Positions 34,001-46,414 of a DNA stretch of 64,000 nucleotides are shown here, piece after piece (positions within the stretch are counted from its first letter, which is position 1; each line of letters begins with the position of its first letter). Where the stretch lies: positions 15,443,660 through 15,507,659 of the forward strand of contig NC_134999.1 in the NCBI RefSeq assembly GCF_051020985.1, in the 5' to 3' direction. The notes under the pieces were generated by a model that was not told the origin of the DNA, did no database searches, and worked only from the letters and a program-made list of their open reading frames with translations. The translations under genes and the position numbers were made by a program. This stretch comes from Nomia melanderi (Eukaryota > Arthropoda > Insecta > Hymenoptera > Halictidae).

Positions 34001-35363
34001 AATACCATCCATCAATCGATTAAGTGATCATGTGGGGATGGACAATAGTAATAATCTAACCAGTTCCTTAATACCAAATGATTTGATTTCCGTCAATTTG
34101 GAAACGTACAGCGATATTTTATGTAAAGTGATAGGGTTGACATTTGGAACAACGTTTTGGTAAGTATAATTTCATTAAATAATAAAATTTCAAGCGTTAT
34201 ACGTAAAATATTACTAGAAGAGATTTAAAAAATATTCATGCAGCAAAAATAATATTTACAATAATAATATATTAATTTTGTTTTAGGGAACGTACAATAG
34301 TGCTTATATCAGCATTCGAGAGGCTCGTGTTATCTTCTTTATTATTTTTTTTATTAGCAGTTGCTGAACGTACTTACAAACAAAGACTCTTATATGCTAA
34401 ATTATTTTCACATTTAACATCATCGAGACGCGCAAGAAAGTCAGATTTACCACACTTCCGTTTAAATAAAGTTCGAAATATTAAATTGTGGTTGAGCGTT
34501 AGATCTTATTTGAAAGTGAGTTGTAATATTATAATATGTTCGTATTTATATATTTTAAAGAATTATTATATTTACAGAATAGAGTATAATTTATTGGAGA
34601 TATAGGAATATATGCAATTTGTTACAGAGAAGGGGTCCTCAACGTTCCGTAGACGTAATAGTATCAGCAGTATTTGTAGTTACGTTATTATTGTTGTCAT
34701 TTGTGAGTTTGGAGTTAATAAAGGTAACAAGCGAATAAAAATTAAAAGATATTAAATATGAGAAGATTGAAGGACTTTGCGATTATCATAATTTTTACAG
34801 GATCTTGAAAGTTTGCATTCCCGGTATAACGTTGAAGCATTGTCTTGGAGCTTTTCTCTTGGGATATTTATATTACGTTTTATGACATTGGGCACGAAAA
34901 TTAATAAAAAATATAGAAACCTTTCTGTCTTAATAACTGAACAAGTAATTATAGCAAATCGAATTTTATGTTTAAAATATGCAATGTGTATTTTGTACTT
35001 TTAAAAAAATTGAAGTATTTTATTCTGATTTATTTTTAGATTAATTTATATTTACAAATAGAACAAAAACCACATAAAAAGGAAGAGCTTATGGTAGCAA
35101 ATAATGTACTCAAATTAGCAGCTGATCTGATAAAGGTAATACCAATTATTTTTTTGATTTGTAAATATAATAGAGAGTCTTTTCAAAAATTGATTAATCG
35201 ATATTGTTTACAGGAACTTGAAAGTCCGTTTAAAATATCTGGTTTATCTGCCAATCCTTACCTGTATACAATCACAAAAGTGGTATTGTTGTCTGCTCTT
35301 TCGGGGGTACTTTCTGAATTACTTGGTTTTAAACTTAAATTACATAAGATAAAAATCAAATAA
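31088..35363 (+). CDS. phtf: PHTF family protein (putative homeodomain transcription factor)
   Basis: Multi-pass ER membrane protein of the PHTF1/PHTF2 family; despite the name, a transcription role is not established. Sixteen exons: 31088-31113, 31205-31344, 31471-31682, 31750-31936, 32004-32140, 32212-32314, 32391-32585, 32841-32905, 33096-33253, 33359-33495, 33850-34159, 34287-34515, 34628-34723, 34801-34944, 35040-35135 and 35214-35363. They sum to 2385 nt, 794 residues. The N-terminal family domain shows WYQKKIGTYDKQQWEKTVEQ, LIDVDLVRGSSFPKTKPKHG and two hydrophobic segments (LLFLPLYRKWWTQQTSL; SEVLIPAIMMLTLCIVHSHI). A charged, disordered middle follows. The C-terminal half has about six membrane segments, ending in KIKIK. 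The exon 3 donor (GTACGA) is weak. One intron (33496-33849) carries a TTAA miniature element. Confidence 0.93.
33539..33794. mobile_element. TTAA miniature element inside a phtf intron
   Basis: The left end is TTAA CTCTTTAACGCAAAA. The right end, reverse-complemented, is TTAA CCCTTCAACACAATG. About 248 bases, with an AT microsatellite inside. It belongs to the same end family as the elements at 16-25 kb. Confidence 0.55.
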
Positions 35364-38328
35364 AAAAGTGATACTCTATTAATTTTGCGTGTAACTATTT
35401 CAGAAATGTTAAATAATTAACAAAGAAACCTCAGTTTGTTATTGAATATTAGAGTACTTTATAAAATAGTTCTATATGAACAAATAAGCAATTTTGAATG
35501 ATTTATTTGCATGCATACAAGTTTCTATTATTTCTTTTAATTACCGGAGGTTTTGTATTGTAATTATAAATTCCATCTTTTATAACGGAAAGTGGAAATT
35601 ACTTTATTATAATGGAAAATAGTTGAATTTTTATTTGTTACATTTTAGTAATTTTCCATTATTTTCTGTTAAAAAGAAGGTGACAGTTCTTTTTGTTAAG
35701 TGTCTGTATGCTTGTGAGACAAATTAAAGAGAATGAAATACATTATTTACTTCTAAGGATTATAATATATTGGATCAATAGGGTTATATAAAAACAAAGT
35801 GTTATTGATACTTAACAAATCATTTAAACATGTAATTATATGACTAATGATAGTTAAAAACTACAGTTAATGATGCTTTGAATGAAGTAATAGATTATAA
35901 AAGAGGTGGTAGTATAATGTATATACACATACATCTTTGCAAAGTTACGAATGTTGTAAATGACATGAAAAATGTATCAACATTATTAAGCTCAATTTTC
36001 TTAATACACTTACTGGTAAAAAAAGGATATGCAATAATCGTGACTTTCCTTTGAATGTATTCAAGAATTTCTATACAAATAATATATCATATAATAGAAA
36101 AAAATAGTACCTGCAAAATAATTCATCTAATTACAGTCGTTATTTTTAAAAAGATTTAAATGTACCTATTATATTTTAAATAAAGTGAAGAATTCGTGTA
36201 ATGTATAATTATAGATCAATCATTTTTTCGTGTAATATTATTATAATTATCATTAAATAAAAATGAAAGACTTCTGTTATTGGTTTGGTTTTGTAAACAT
36301 CAACTTTATTCTAAATAAAGTGTATAGTCAAATTCAAAATATATTTGATTAACCTATACTTAGAATTATACATAAAAACATTTCTCGTAACTATTTTATG
36401 AAAAAGAAGATTAAAAGAAATAAAAATCAAATCACAGGAAAATTATAAAGTATCTACATTGGTTAAATAATGTACTTTTTTTATTTCTCTTAATTGGATT
36501 TTTGGAGAATTAAAAATTTCTTAATAAAAAGGGAGTACAACATTTCTCTGATAATTTGCTAAAATTTGGAAAGAAACACAAAACGCTCAAAAGTAAATAA
36601 ATAATTATGATCATTTTATCTTTCCTATTAAATTGATATTCGTCACTATTTTTTTACGAAGGTTTGCCGGACTGCGTCGCAAAATGGAAATAGTTATATT
36701 TTACATATAAACATCATCAAAAGATTTATTTTCATCGTCTAACTCTCTTCCTTGAACTTTGATGAACTATATAAAAGTAATTTATTATCAAATAATGTTC
36801 TATAAAATTTTACTTATTAAAATAATTTTTTTATTGGAAATTAAAATATGTAATTCTTACAATTATTTATCTTCTTCACACGAAACTTTAAAGGCTTAAA
36901 GAACTGTTTGAGATAGTGGTTGTTGAAAACTTTCTGTGATTTTCGCATGAATTTAATTATTCTGTTTAAACGATTTTTTATTTTATCGTTTTCATGACAT
37001 AGAAGCACAGACAAAATTTTTACTTCAGCTATAGAAGCTTCTACATTAAGAAGGTAGATAGCACTTTAAATTAATTTCTGAGAGTTTCCTTTCTATTTTG
37101 TAGAAAACGCATGAGGATGATATTGCTGTTATGAAATGTAGTTAAAGTTTAAATAAATATACAATGTTAATTTATAATAATTAAATAGTGTTTGTGCTTA
37201 TGTGCTTGAAATAAAATTGATATAAAAGATTTGTATAACCACTAATACTACAAATAATAATAGATAAAACTATTAATTTATAGATGGCACCTAACCTATC
37301 TTTGAAAATTTTATTGTTGGAGAACTATTTAGTGTTTATAATTTACTGAAGTTACATTGTTGTGATATACATAAATAAAGGTATTATTATGAAATTGTAT
37401 GACATCGATGATAATATTGATTAGTATTAATTATAAAATTTACATATTAAATGTAAAGATCACTATTTTTAGAATTATAATCTTCATTTTCAATTTCAGT
37501 TTAGTAATGTATGTATTCAATATAGCAATTTTTTATTACTAATTTAGCATAGTTTTCATTTTACTATATTTTCTATAATCACACATAAATCTTACAAATG
37601 AATAAAATCCAGTCTGTTCACAGTAGAAATCTTCTTAGTGGTATGTATTCTAAATATGCGGAATTTAGTGTCTTTATTGTATTTTAAACGTTTAATATGA
37701 TTAATTACATAGCTTTTATAATGTATATTTTTTATATTCTAAATATTTAGTTTAATTAATTCCATGAAATGAAATATTAAAAATCGAACACAATCTATAT
37801 TATCTTTCTATTAGACTATTTTAACGAAATATTATTACACATTAAACCAGAATTTAAGTTAGTAACAGGTTCAATTTTTCAATGTTGTTCCTGTTTAGCT
37901 AACCATCTAAATAATACAAGGAATCGTGTCAACTAACCTCTACAATATTCAAACGCTATAATATATCAATTATGTGATACGTACTCATGGATATATAATA
38001 GGCCCCGAACTGCTAACACTAATGCAAATGTCCAATTTTCGTTGCCATTTTCAAAGTGGTTTCAAATCGATTGGACTTTGGCCTCATTGGTGAAAGTGGT
38101 GTGGCCATACAACGCGTGTGATATTATTTAATCTATGAGTCATTACGTATGGAGTTTACAATTAACATTAAATATCTCTTTCTTAAGCAATATTCAAATG
38201 TTTGTCAATCGTTGATAAATATACATTTTATCTAATAAAAGAAGTTAGACGTCTGTTGTATTGTCGAGCTTATGTATCACTGATTATTAGACCTTATAGT
38301 ATTTTAGCAGATACCTTGTTATACAATA
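35364..38328. other. AT-rich intergenic region
   Basis: About 3 kb without a supported gene. It presumably includes the phtf 3'UTR (multiple AATAAA-type motifs) and the pasha promoter. A locally less AT-rich stretch with CpG, at about 38,000-38,125, is the best place to look for the pasha transcription start. Confidence 0.5.
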
Positions 38329-41102
38329 ATGGATGTGGAGAAGGAAGAAGCACTTGAAGAAATGCCAGAATTGGATATGAATTTGCAAGATGAGAAGATT
38401 TTAGAAAATCATCAGGATGCAGTTTTAACGAATGAAAACGTATCAGAAATGAAAGATATATTGGAAAGAAGTATTGACATCCATAATAAAATGTCAGAAA
38501 TCAATCAATGCAGCCAAATAATGGAAGAAGAAACTGTATCAGTTTTTGATACAAATGCGTGTAATAGCTCAACCATGGAAGACTATATTATGGAATCTAA
38601 TACAGACAGCATTACAGCTACAGATGATTTAAGGCAGTTTGATGTTTTGGATGATTTAGAACGTCATCCAGATCAAAACTGTTCAGATATGGACTCAGAT
38701 ACAAATGAAAGTATGGATTCTGATGTACCTGATGAAGAAATTGAAGCGATGTTAGAAGAAGGTAATTGTCAATCAAATAAAGAATTAAGTTATTGAAATT
38801 TACATTACACGTTTTCATATTGAAAGCTTGAAAGAGAAATTCTGAGAGATGTTGAAAGTACAATACATGAAAGAATATAAAACGCGTGGATAAAAGTGTT
38901 AAATGAAGTTAGTAAAAGGAAAAGATTATTTGTTCTTTTTTTTCTACTTCTTGCATAGATTGTACAGCAGTAGTGAACATTTTTTAGTTCAAGTATTATA
39001 TGCTACTATTAGGTTTACCAGAGGAATTTAAAGGCAAAAGAAAAGACAAGAAAGATAGTGTGCCATATGAAGAAAAAGAGAAGCTTGTTTTGGATGGTAA
39101 GCATTTAAATATTTATAACTATCTATGTGTATAGCATAAACAAGCAAGATCTGAGTTAATATTTTCATGCGATAAAAGAAACGAAATATTATGTTTCTAC
39201 AGTGAAATGCTTTTTATAGAAATTGGCCACAATCATTTTGATGTACTTCCTGAGAGTTGGGTGCAAGTGACTCATAATAGTGGGATGCCTTTGTATCTTC
39301 ATAAACAAAGTAGGGTTTGTACCCTTGCAAAACCATATTTTCTTGGACCTGGTAGTGTCAGAAAACATGAAGTACCTGTAAGTGCTATACCTTGTCTTCA
39401 GTATAAAAGAGCTCTTCAAGAAGAAGAGGAAGAAAGAAAGAAAGAGAAGGAACGTGATCCAAATACAGAAGTATGTAGTTTGCCTAGCGCAAAAATTGAA
39501 ACAATCCAAGAAAATCGGGCAGCTCATTCTTTAGATAGTGAACAATTGAGAAATTATTGTCAATCGCTCTTTCGTTTTAAAGCTATTAAAGTAATGAGAT
39601 TTCAGTAAGTATGTTTACAATAATGTCTAACTCGTAGTAATCCTTTTGGAATCATATCAGGTTGTTTATCGTTATAGGTCATGGTCAGCGAGAAGGAAAT
39701 TCACGAAAAATAAGAAACATCGTAAACAATTGGAACGACCAACGTTACCTGACGGAACAAAGTTAATAACATTTCCAGTTAGTAGTTCTAGTTTGACAGG
39801 AAATAGTAGTGGCGTCACAGGAGATGATAATGGTGGACAAAGACCACCGAAGCATTGGATAATGAATCCTTCAGGAAAAAGTTACGTTTGTATACTTCAT
39901 GAATACGTGCAACACGCGCTTAAGAAACAACCAACTTACAAATTTAAAGAATTAGGTATGTTGATGAAAAAAACAATTTTTATATAACGAATTACATTTT
40001 AAATTGTACCATCTCAAAGAAAACAATTAACAAAACTAGAAAATCAATTTCAGAAAATGCTGCAACACCGTACTCTGCTGTTGTTTGTATTAATGATATG
40101 GAATATGGGAGCGGCTTTGGTAGTAGCAAAAAGCAAGCGAAAGCTAACGCCGCTCGTAAAACTTTAGAAATATTAATTCCTCAAATGAGAGATAAAATTT
40201 CTGGCGATAGTGGGGGAGATACAGCATCAGGCAACAACAGTCGGATGATTAAAGCATCCAGAACAAATTCTGATGCGGATCTATCATTCTTCGATGAAAT
40301 CTCAATAACTGATCCACGAGTCGCAGAATTTTGTGCAAAAACAACTGAACCATCGCCACACGCCATTTTAATTACATGTCTGCAACGAAATTATGGACTG
40401 GGCGATATGCATATTAATTATTCTGTGAACACATTGAAGCATCAGCGTAATGAATTCACAATGCGTGTTGGAAAACATGAAGCTACTGTTGTAAGTAGTA
40501 TGTTAATTAGAAATAAGTATAATTCATCTAATCATTTTATACTTTTTTAGTTTGTTATTGTACAGTCTTTCTGCACTCTATATTCTGTGCAACATTTTTT
40601 AAAGTACTTACATAATTTCGTTTATAATTAAGTGATTCATATTCAAGACAGCTGTTAAAATATTTATAGTTACGAATCAGTGAATGAAACTAAAATATAA
40701 ATTGTCATTCTTATTAATATTATCTCGACTTAATTAAATTATAGTTTAATGATTAATAATGTATTCTAGGTATGTCGTAACAAAAAAGATGGTAAACAAC
40801 GTGCGGCACAAGCAATTCTGCAACTTATGCATCCTCATATCCAGTCTTGGGGTTCTTTGTTAAGGTTGTATGGATCTCGTAGTGTAAAGTCTTTTAAAGA
40901 AAAGAAACAGCTAGAACAAGAAATTACACTTTTGCAAGGTAAAGCCGCGGTAAATCAACCGAATCACGCCATCTTAAGTAAGCTTAGACAAGAAATGCGC
41001 AAATTAGCTGAACAACGACAAGCGATACAACCTATTGGTAAGTTTGTACCATCAGATTTGCCAACAGGGTCAGCAGCCAACTTAAATAATGTAGATTTAT
41101 AG
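38329..41102 (+). CDS. pasha: Microprocessor subunit Pasha (DGCR8)
   Basis: RNA-binding partner of Drosha in nuclear primary-microRNA processing. Six exons: 38329-38761, 39013-39096, 39220-39604, 39678-39955, 40054-40490 and 40770-41102. They join in frame to 649 residues. The acidic N-terminal region (about 1-145) is followed by the dimerisation and heme-binding segment with its WW-like motif (LPESWVQVTHNSGMPLYLHK) near residue 180 and PYFLGPGSVRKHEVP. Then come dsRBD1 (HWIMNPSGKSYVCILHEYVQ through GSSKKQAKANAARKTLEIL) and dsRBD2 (PHAILITCLQRNYGLGDM through KDGKQRAAQAILQLM). A C-terminal helix (KLRQEMRKLAEQRQAI) corresponds to the Drosha-binding tail. The exon 3 acceptor is the tttttatag at 39,219. 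The stronger-looking ctacag a few bases upstream would put a stop in frame. Confidence 0.96.
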
Positions 41103-44100
41103 CGTCCTAGTCAACTGTTTGAATCTTAAAAATCTTAATTTATTTTGTAAGTTTCGAAATGACGAAAGTACTTCGAATTTTTTTCATCACTTTCTGTCTT
41201 GCATGTATAAAGTATTTGATACACCCAATTTTACAATGTGAAAACATAATTTTATTAAAATGGTGCTGATTATCATATTATATGTACCCTTCAATACTGT
41301 TATTTTTTACATATTGTACAAACTCCATTGTTTGTGGTAAGGCATCGATGGTGTAATAGGATGCTGGTTGAAAATAACCGAAGTTTAAAACTGATCCGGT
41401 GTCAAAAATCGAAATATTACAGAGTTACTACCTCATCTTCCATATTCTTATTACACCATTATAAAATTTTAAATATACACAACTAATGTCACACTTTTTG
41501 AAATTAGAATTACTTTTATACGATGAGGCTAATATTATATTTGCGTTTTAAAAGATGTATTAAAGATGGTTTATATATATAAGCATTGAAAGGGCAGTAA
41601 CTTTGAGAACATTACCATTTATTTTTAAAGAACTGATTACAATAAACTATACTTCAGTTCCATATATATTAAGGCATCAAAACTTGCGTATTAATAACAG
41701 TGATAATGTATTCAAAAGTATTACAATTATCCTAATGAAATCACTAATATAATTAATAATATAAACGAATTGTCAGATTACAAATAAATCATTTAACCTG
41801 CTTCCATGGATATATACATTATTCTATTAACTGTACCTGTTATTTTCTTTGGCACTTTCACGTAATTTCTTTCTACAATATCTTTTTTAAGTCTAGGTTT
41901 TGCATAATATTTATATAGTCACTAATATTTAACATTATTAAAGCAAAATTAAATGACAAAGTTAATTAAAAAAACAAACTTTAAAACAGTGAATTCTACT
42001 TCCAATTGATTTTACTCTATTGACCAGTTACATAGTCAGGTATTATATCATATATATTTCTAAAGTGATCTAAACGAGTTTTTTACTTTGTTATCTTACT
42101 TATGTAGAAAATACAAACATTAACATTCATTATTTGTATACTGTAAATTACAGATACCATTTCCATTTGGTTTGACATACATATGTATTACTTGTGGGTA
42201 TATGAAATTGTCACATGTGTAAGTACTGTACGGTATAATACATATACAAATTTCTTCCTACCGAACTAGATATGTGTAATACCAATATTATTATTAAATG
42301 TTTGTTATACCATTAACGATAGTCAAGTATAACTAATGTAATATAATTTGTTAATTTTTTTTTTCTTCATATACGAGATACAGAATTTTTATTTGGTTTG
42401 ATTCTTGTTTTATTTCTAAAGATTTTTTAGCAACTACTATAGAATTATATGCTCTGAGAAATTTTAAACCTAATGGTTCTTCAATATCTTAAATATGTTT
42501 AATTCTCCTTGAGAATACGCAACAAACTTTATTCTTCACGTATATACGATAAATATTTTTTTTATGAATGTTCTTTGAGAGTTTGTCAACATAGCATATC
42601 GAAGACGAATATGTTTATATAATAGGCACATTTTAGTAGGATCAGAATTATAATTTCAACAGATTACAATTGGAAAAAATAACTTCAATGTAAAGTAACC
42701 GCGTATTATTAACTTTTAATTATAACTTAAGTTACAGATATGTTTCCAATGTACATGTAACTTAAGTTACAGTATGATTTTTTTAGAATATTAATGTTAT
42801 AATATTACCTTATACATCCTATAAAATTTGAATCTGTGTAATTAACTGTACGTGTGTTCACTATTTTTAAAATAATTCTCTTTCTATGTATTGAATGCTA
42901 AGTCATTCAAGAAGTGTAAAGCTTTTACAAAATTTTACAAATTCTATATCAAATCGATGACGGTTAACATTAAATTAATAATTGTATCACTGCTTGATTA
43001 CATTACATTAATGTATTGATCCTTTAGTTACATCTATAATATGTTTATGTGATGTTTATAAATCTGTGTTCTTCTCTCAATTGCATAAGGAACTAATCAC
43101 GATGAAAAACTTGTTTTGATTCCTTTTATAGATTGAATTCATGAAGTAATTAAATAAATTACTACTGTGTGTTTTATGTTATGTGTTTCATTATATATTT
43201 CTTACAATAATAATGTTATTATTATAAGTTATTGTATCAATATATATATTGTATCAATTATATATATATATATTGGTATTTTTTGTTCAGTGTATATTAT
43301 TGTAATACATTTAAATACGCGGGTTCTAAACTTTATTTACAAATTACATGCGTACAATGACTACGTTTGCTTTCTCATTATGAACTATTAAAAAGGCCAA
43401 TACATTTCAATGCCAATTTTAACACAAATACTTTTTATAAATGCTTCTTAATTGAATGTAATTTCGAAAACATTTAAAATTATATTCAATTATAACATAT
43501 CTGTTTGACTAAATACCTCTTTAAAACGAAGAAGTATGTATAAATACCAAAATAAAATTCTTATTTCTTACGCTTTATCTATCGTCAATATATTTCAAAA
43601 TTTTAACGTATATCTAATTAGTGTACGATGAATGAAAGAAAAAAATCGCTCAATTTTAACAAGATAAAATAGTACTTTTCAATTTTATCTACAACCACTT
43701 GTTTCACGATAAATGTATATATATAATATTTTTAAAAAATATCTCTGGATTCCACAATTAAAAATGCTGTATTACTTCATCTAATTGTATTCTTACATTA
43801 TAACTTTATATTTGGTGTATAGCGATCATGTATAAAGTTTAGAAAGCATTGAGAAAAGGAGACACTAATATGTGCACAGTTATCAACATATATAAAATGA
43901 ATAGAATTAGTGGTACAACCAGATAGATGGCTATTTCATGTACAAAAGGTAAATCGAAAATGTAAAGAACATTTTTTCATGTTTCATTTCTAAAAATATC
44001 AAATTAAAATATATGTTGATATACATACTATTGAATTAATTTAATTAATATATGTATTCATTCTTAAGCACTTTTACTTATTCTAAACTTAAATGCATGT

Positions 44101-44585
44101 GTATTTGGTAAATCTTTTAATTCTATTTTCTCGAAAGTGAAACACCATATAAAACAATTTTTTCTATACGTTCACTTATTTTTGTATACAAAACAATCTC
44201 CTATCCAATTGTATTGTTTATCCTGATTTATCATGTAGAAGTTTGCAAGGAATGCTAATTCAATTTTCAACGCAAGAATATATATGTATATAGATAAAGT
44301 TCATTTTTAATCGATGTAGACAGTAAATAAAAGTATATCGATGCATGCATGTATCTGAATGCTTCATATTCATATAACTATCTAAAATTCATATTACTTA
44401 ACTACAATATCTAATGTTGTCTAGTATTAAAAAAAGCTTATGAATGTTTAGGAAAAAAGTTTGTAAAGGCATAATCATTATTTAAAAAAAAAAAACAAAA
44501 TACTATATGTTGATTTAAGGACATTATGTTCAACTAATTCATGTAAAATGTTCAATGTTACTTAATCGTTGCTTAAAGGAAACCA
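41103..44585. other. AT-rich convergent 3' region between pasha and the RILP-like gene
   Basis: About 3.5 kb with no supported coding region. It likely contains long 3'UTRs of both convergent genes. A 15-base direct repeat (taacttaagttacag) occurs twice near 42,723-42,772. Frames here are low-complexity. Confidence 0.5.
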
Positions 44586-46378
44586 TTATACAGACTCATC
44601 GCATGTACTATTTCCAGAGAGGGCCATCTTTGATAGACTAGAAAGACTTCTGCGTGGACTACTACCAACTAAAAAGCTACTGCTAGACTCTGAGAATATT
44701 TTCCGGAAACTGGAAAATAAATTTTATTACTAAGTGTTTATTATAATGAAAATTACAATACTTTGAAATACTTACAATTTACGAATTCCAGATTCAGAAG
44801 TTTTCTTCCAAGGTGCATCATCTGGCTCATAAGGAAGTGGTCCTTGAACTGGAGCATCTTTATCTTCTTCAACACTGCAAAAGAATAACAGTTATAACAT
44901 AATTTTGGTGTAAAACCACAATTTAAAAATAATGGCATACGTTTCTGGCTTTGGTCGATACAGTTCTAGTTCATCCTCTAAGTCTGAAACCCTGGCTTTA
45001 AGTTCATTACGTTCATGTAATATTTCTTTTAATTCTGCAGTAGTAAACCTTGGTCTATCAGGATCATCAAGATCATAGACAGCTTTGTTTGTTAGATCTG
45101 GGCATCCTGGTAATTTACTTAAGTCTTCATTTTCTTTTTTCGCTAAACCAAGACGGCCTCGTAAACTGATCAGTTCACGATTTTGGTCTTGCAACTGAGC
45201 CAAGAAATCGGCTCTTTCTTCAACTAAACCACGGGCCTGCATTTGCGCTTGACGTTGTTTACGTTTCAATTCTCGCCCTACAACTCCGAGTTTCTCTACT
45301 TGTGCTGTTAACTATGGAGAAAATCAAAATATGTTAGAATAAAATGCATTTTTCCATTGGTTAAAACAATGCAAAAACTAAAGAAAGACTAATTGAGCTG
45401 CCTTTGATAATATCATATACTGTTAGTAATATTCTATTACTACTTATATCGAATTACATATGAACGTAAGTACCAATTTACATTTTCTATTTCCATATTC
45501 TTCTGTAACATCTCTTTGTCCCTTGCACGAATTTGTTCTCTTTGTTTATCTATCATGGATCTTAAATGTTGTAATACCGTTACATCAACTTCTTGACTAG
45601 CTGTAAAAGCTAAAAATATATTTGTGTAATTAATAATACATGCATATACGCGCATGAATACAAGGTGAGGCATTTAAAATTGTTGCAACAATTTAACATG
45701 GTCATTCTAAAAAGAAGAACGAATCGAATAAAAGTTACTTGTTTTCAAAGAAACACAAGATGAATTAAATCAAGCTTCTTCAAGTATTTTAAAACAATTC
45801 TTACTTGAAAATGTTAATTTTAAATACCTTACCCTTATAATATTTTCGATATTGTGTTAGTAAATAAAAGGTAGGTTGTTAGTACTTTGTTTACTGCTGT
45901 ACTGACTATCACTACGTGATTCTTGAAGTGCTTCTGCTAATCGTCTATTTTCTTCCTGTAATCTTGTAACCATTCCCACTAAGTCACGAGATTCTTGCCT
46001 CCAATGTTCCTCAATTTGTTCTAGTTCCTACGTAATAATTACACGTTCATGAATAAACAAGTAAACCAAAAATAATGTTTGGAAATTCTTTAAGTGAAAT
46101 ACTTTTTCAAATCTTTGCCTATCCTCGGCTTTTTCAATCTTGTCACTTTCCAAATGGGAAATCTTTGCTCGTAACTCTTGAACTATTGTATTTTCTCGTT
46201 CATTTTTGGTCGCAAGATTTTCTAACAACTCCAATGCGTGTATCACCTTTGGCATAAGATTGGTCACAGATTGTACTCCGAAAGAGTCTATTAATTTCTC
46301 GCATTCCTTTCCTATTTCTGAAGCAATATCATAAACATCTACTACGGACACATCTGATAATACAGCATATTCCTCCAT
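44586..46378 (-). CDS. Rilpl: RILP-like protein (Rab effector with RH1 and RH2 domains)
   Basis: Coiled-coil adaptor of the RILP/RILPL family. Members link Rab GTPases to motor and ciliary transport, and the RH2 region of mammalian RILPL proteins binds LRRK2-phosphorylated Rabs. Six exons in transcript order: 46378-46103, 46027-45895, 45600-45482, 45311-44941, 44874-44776 and 44709-44586. They sum to 373 residues. The RH1 domain is at about 5-95 (VVDVYDIASEIGKECEKLID, LMPKVIHALELLENLA), followed by long coiled coil (HWRQESRDLVGMVTRLQEEN; KRKQRQAQMQARGLVEERAD). The RH2 domain has RFTTAELKEILHERNELKAR, and the basic tail motif GIRKFFRKIFSES is followed by a Ser-rich end. An ATG 36 bases further upstream (46,414) is in frame; the chosen one has the better context (aaaATGg). 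Confidence 0.9.
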
Positions 46379-46414
46379 TTTATTAGTTGTATAATTTTCC
46401 AAGCAAAAAGGCAT

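Noticed and set aside
39201..39219. Upstream ctacag acceptor for pasha exon 3
   Set aside because: Its use gives an in-frame stop within five codons; the tttttatag acceptor keeps the frame and the conserved EIGHNHFDVLPESW sequence.
41103..44585. Search for tRNA or structured RNA genes in long AT-rich gaps
   Set aside because: No cloverleaf or box A/B pattern could be recognised by eye; a tRNAscan or Infernal run would be needed to exclude them.
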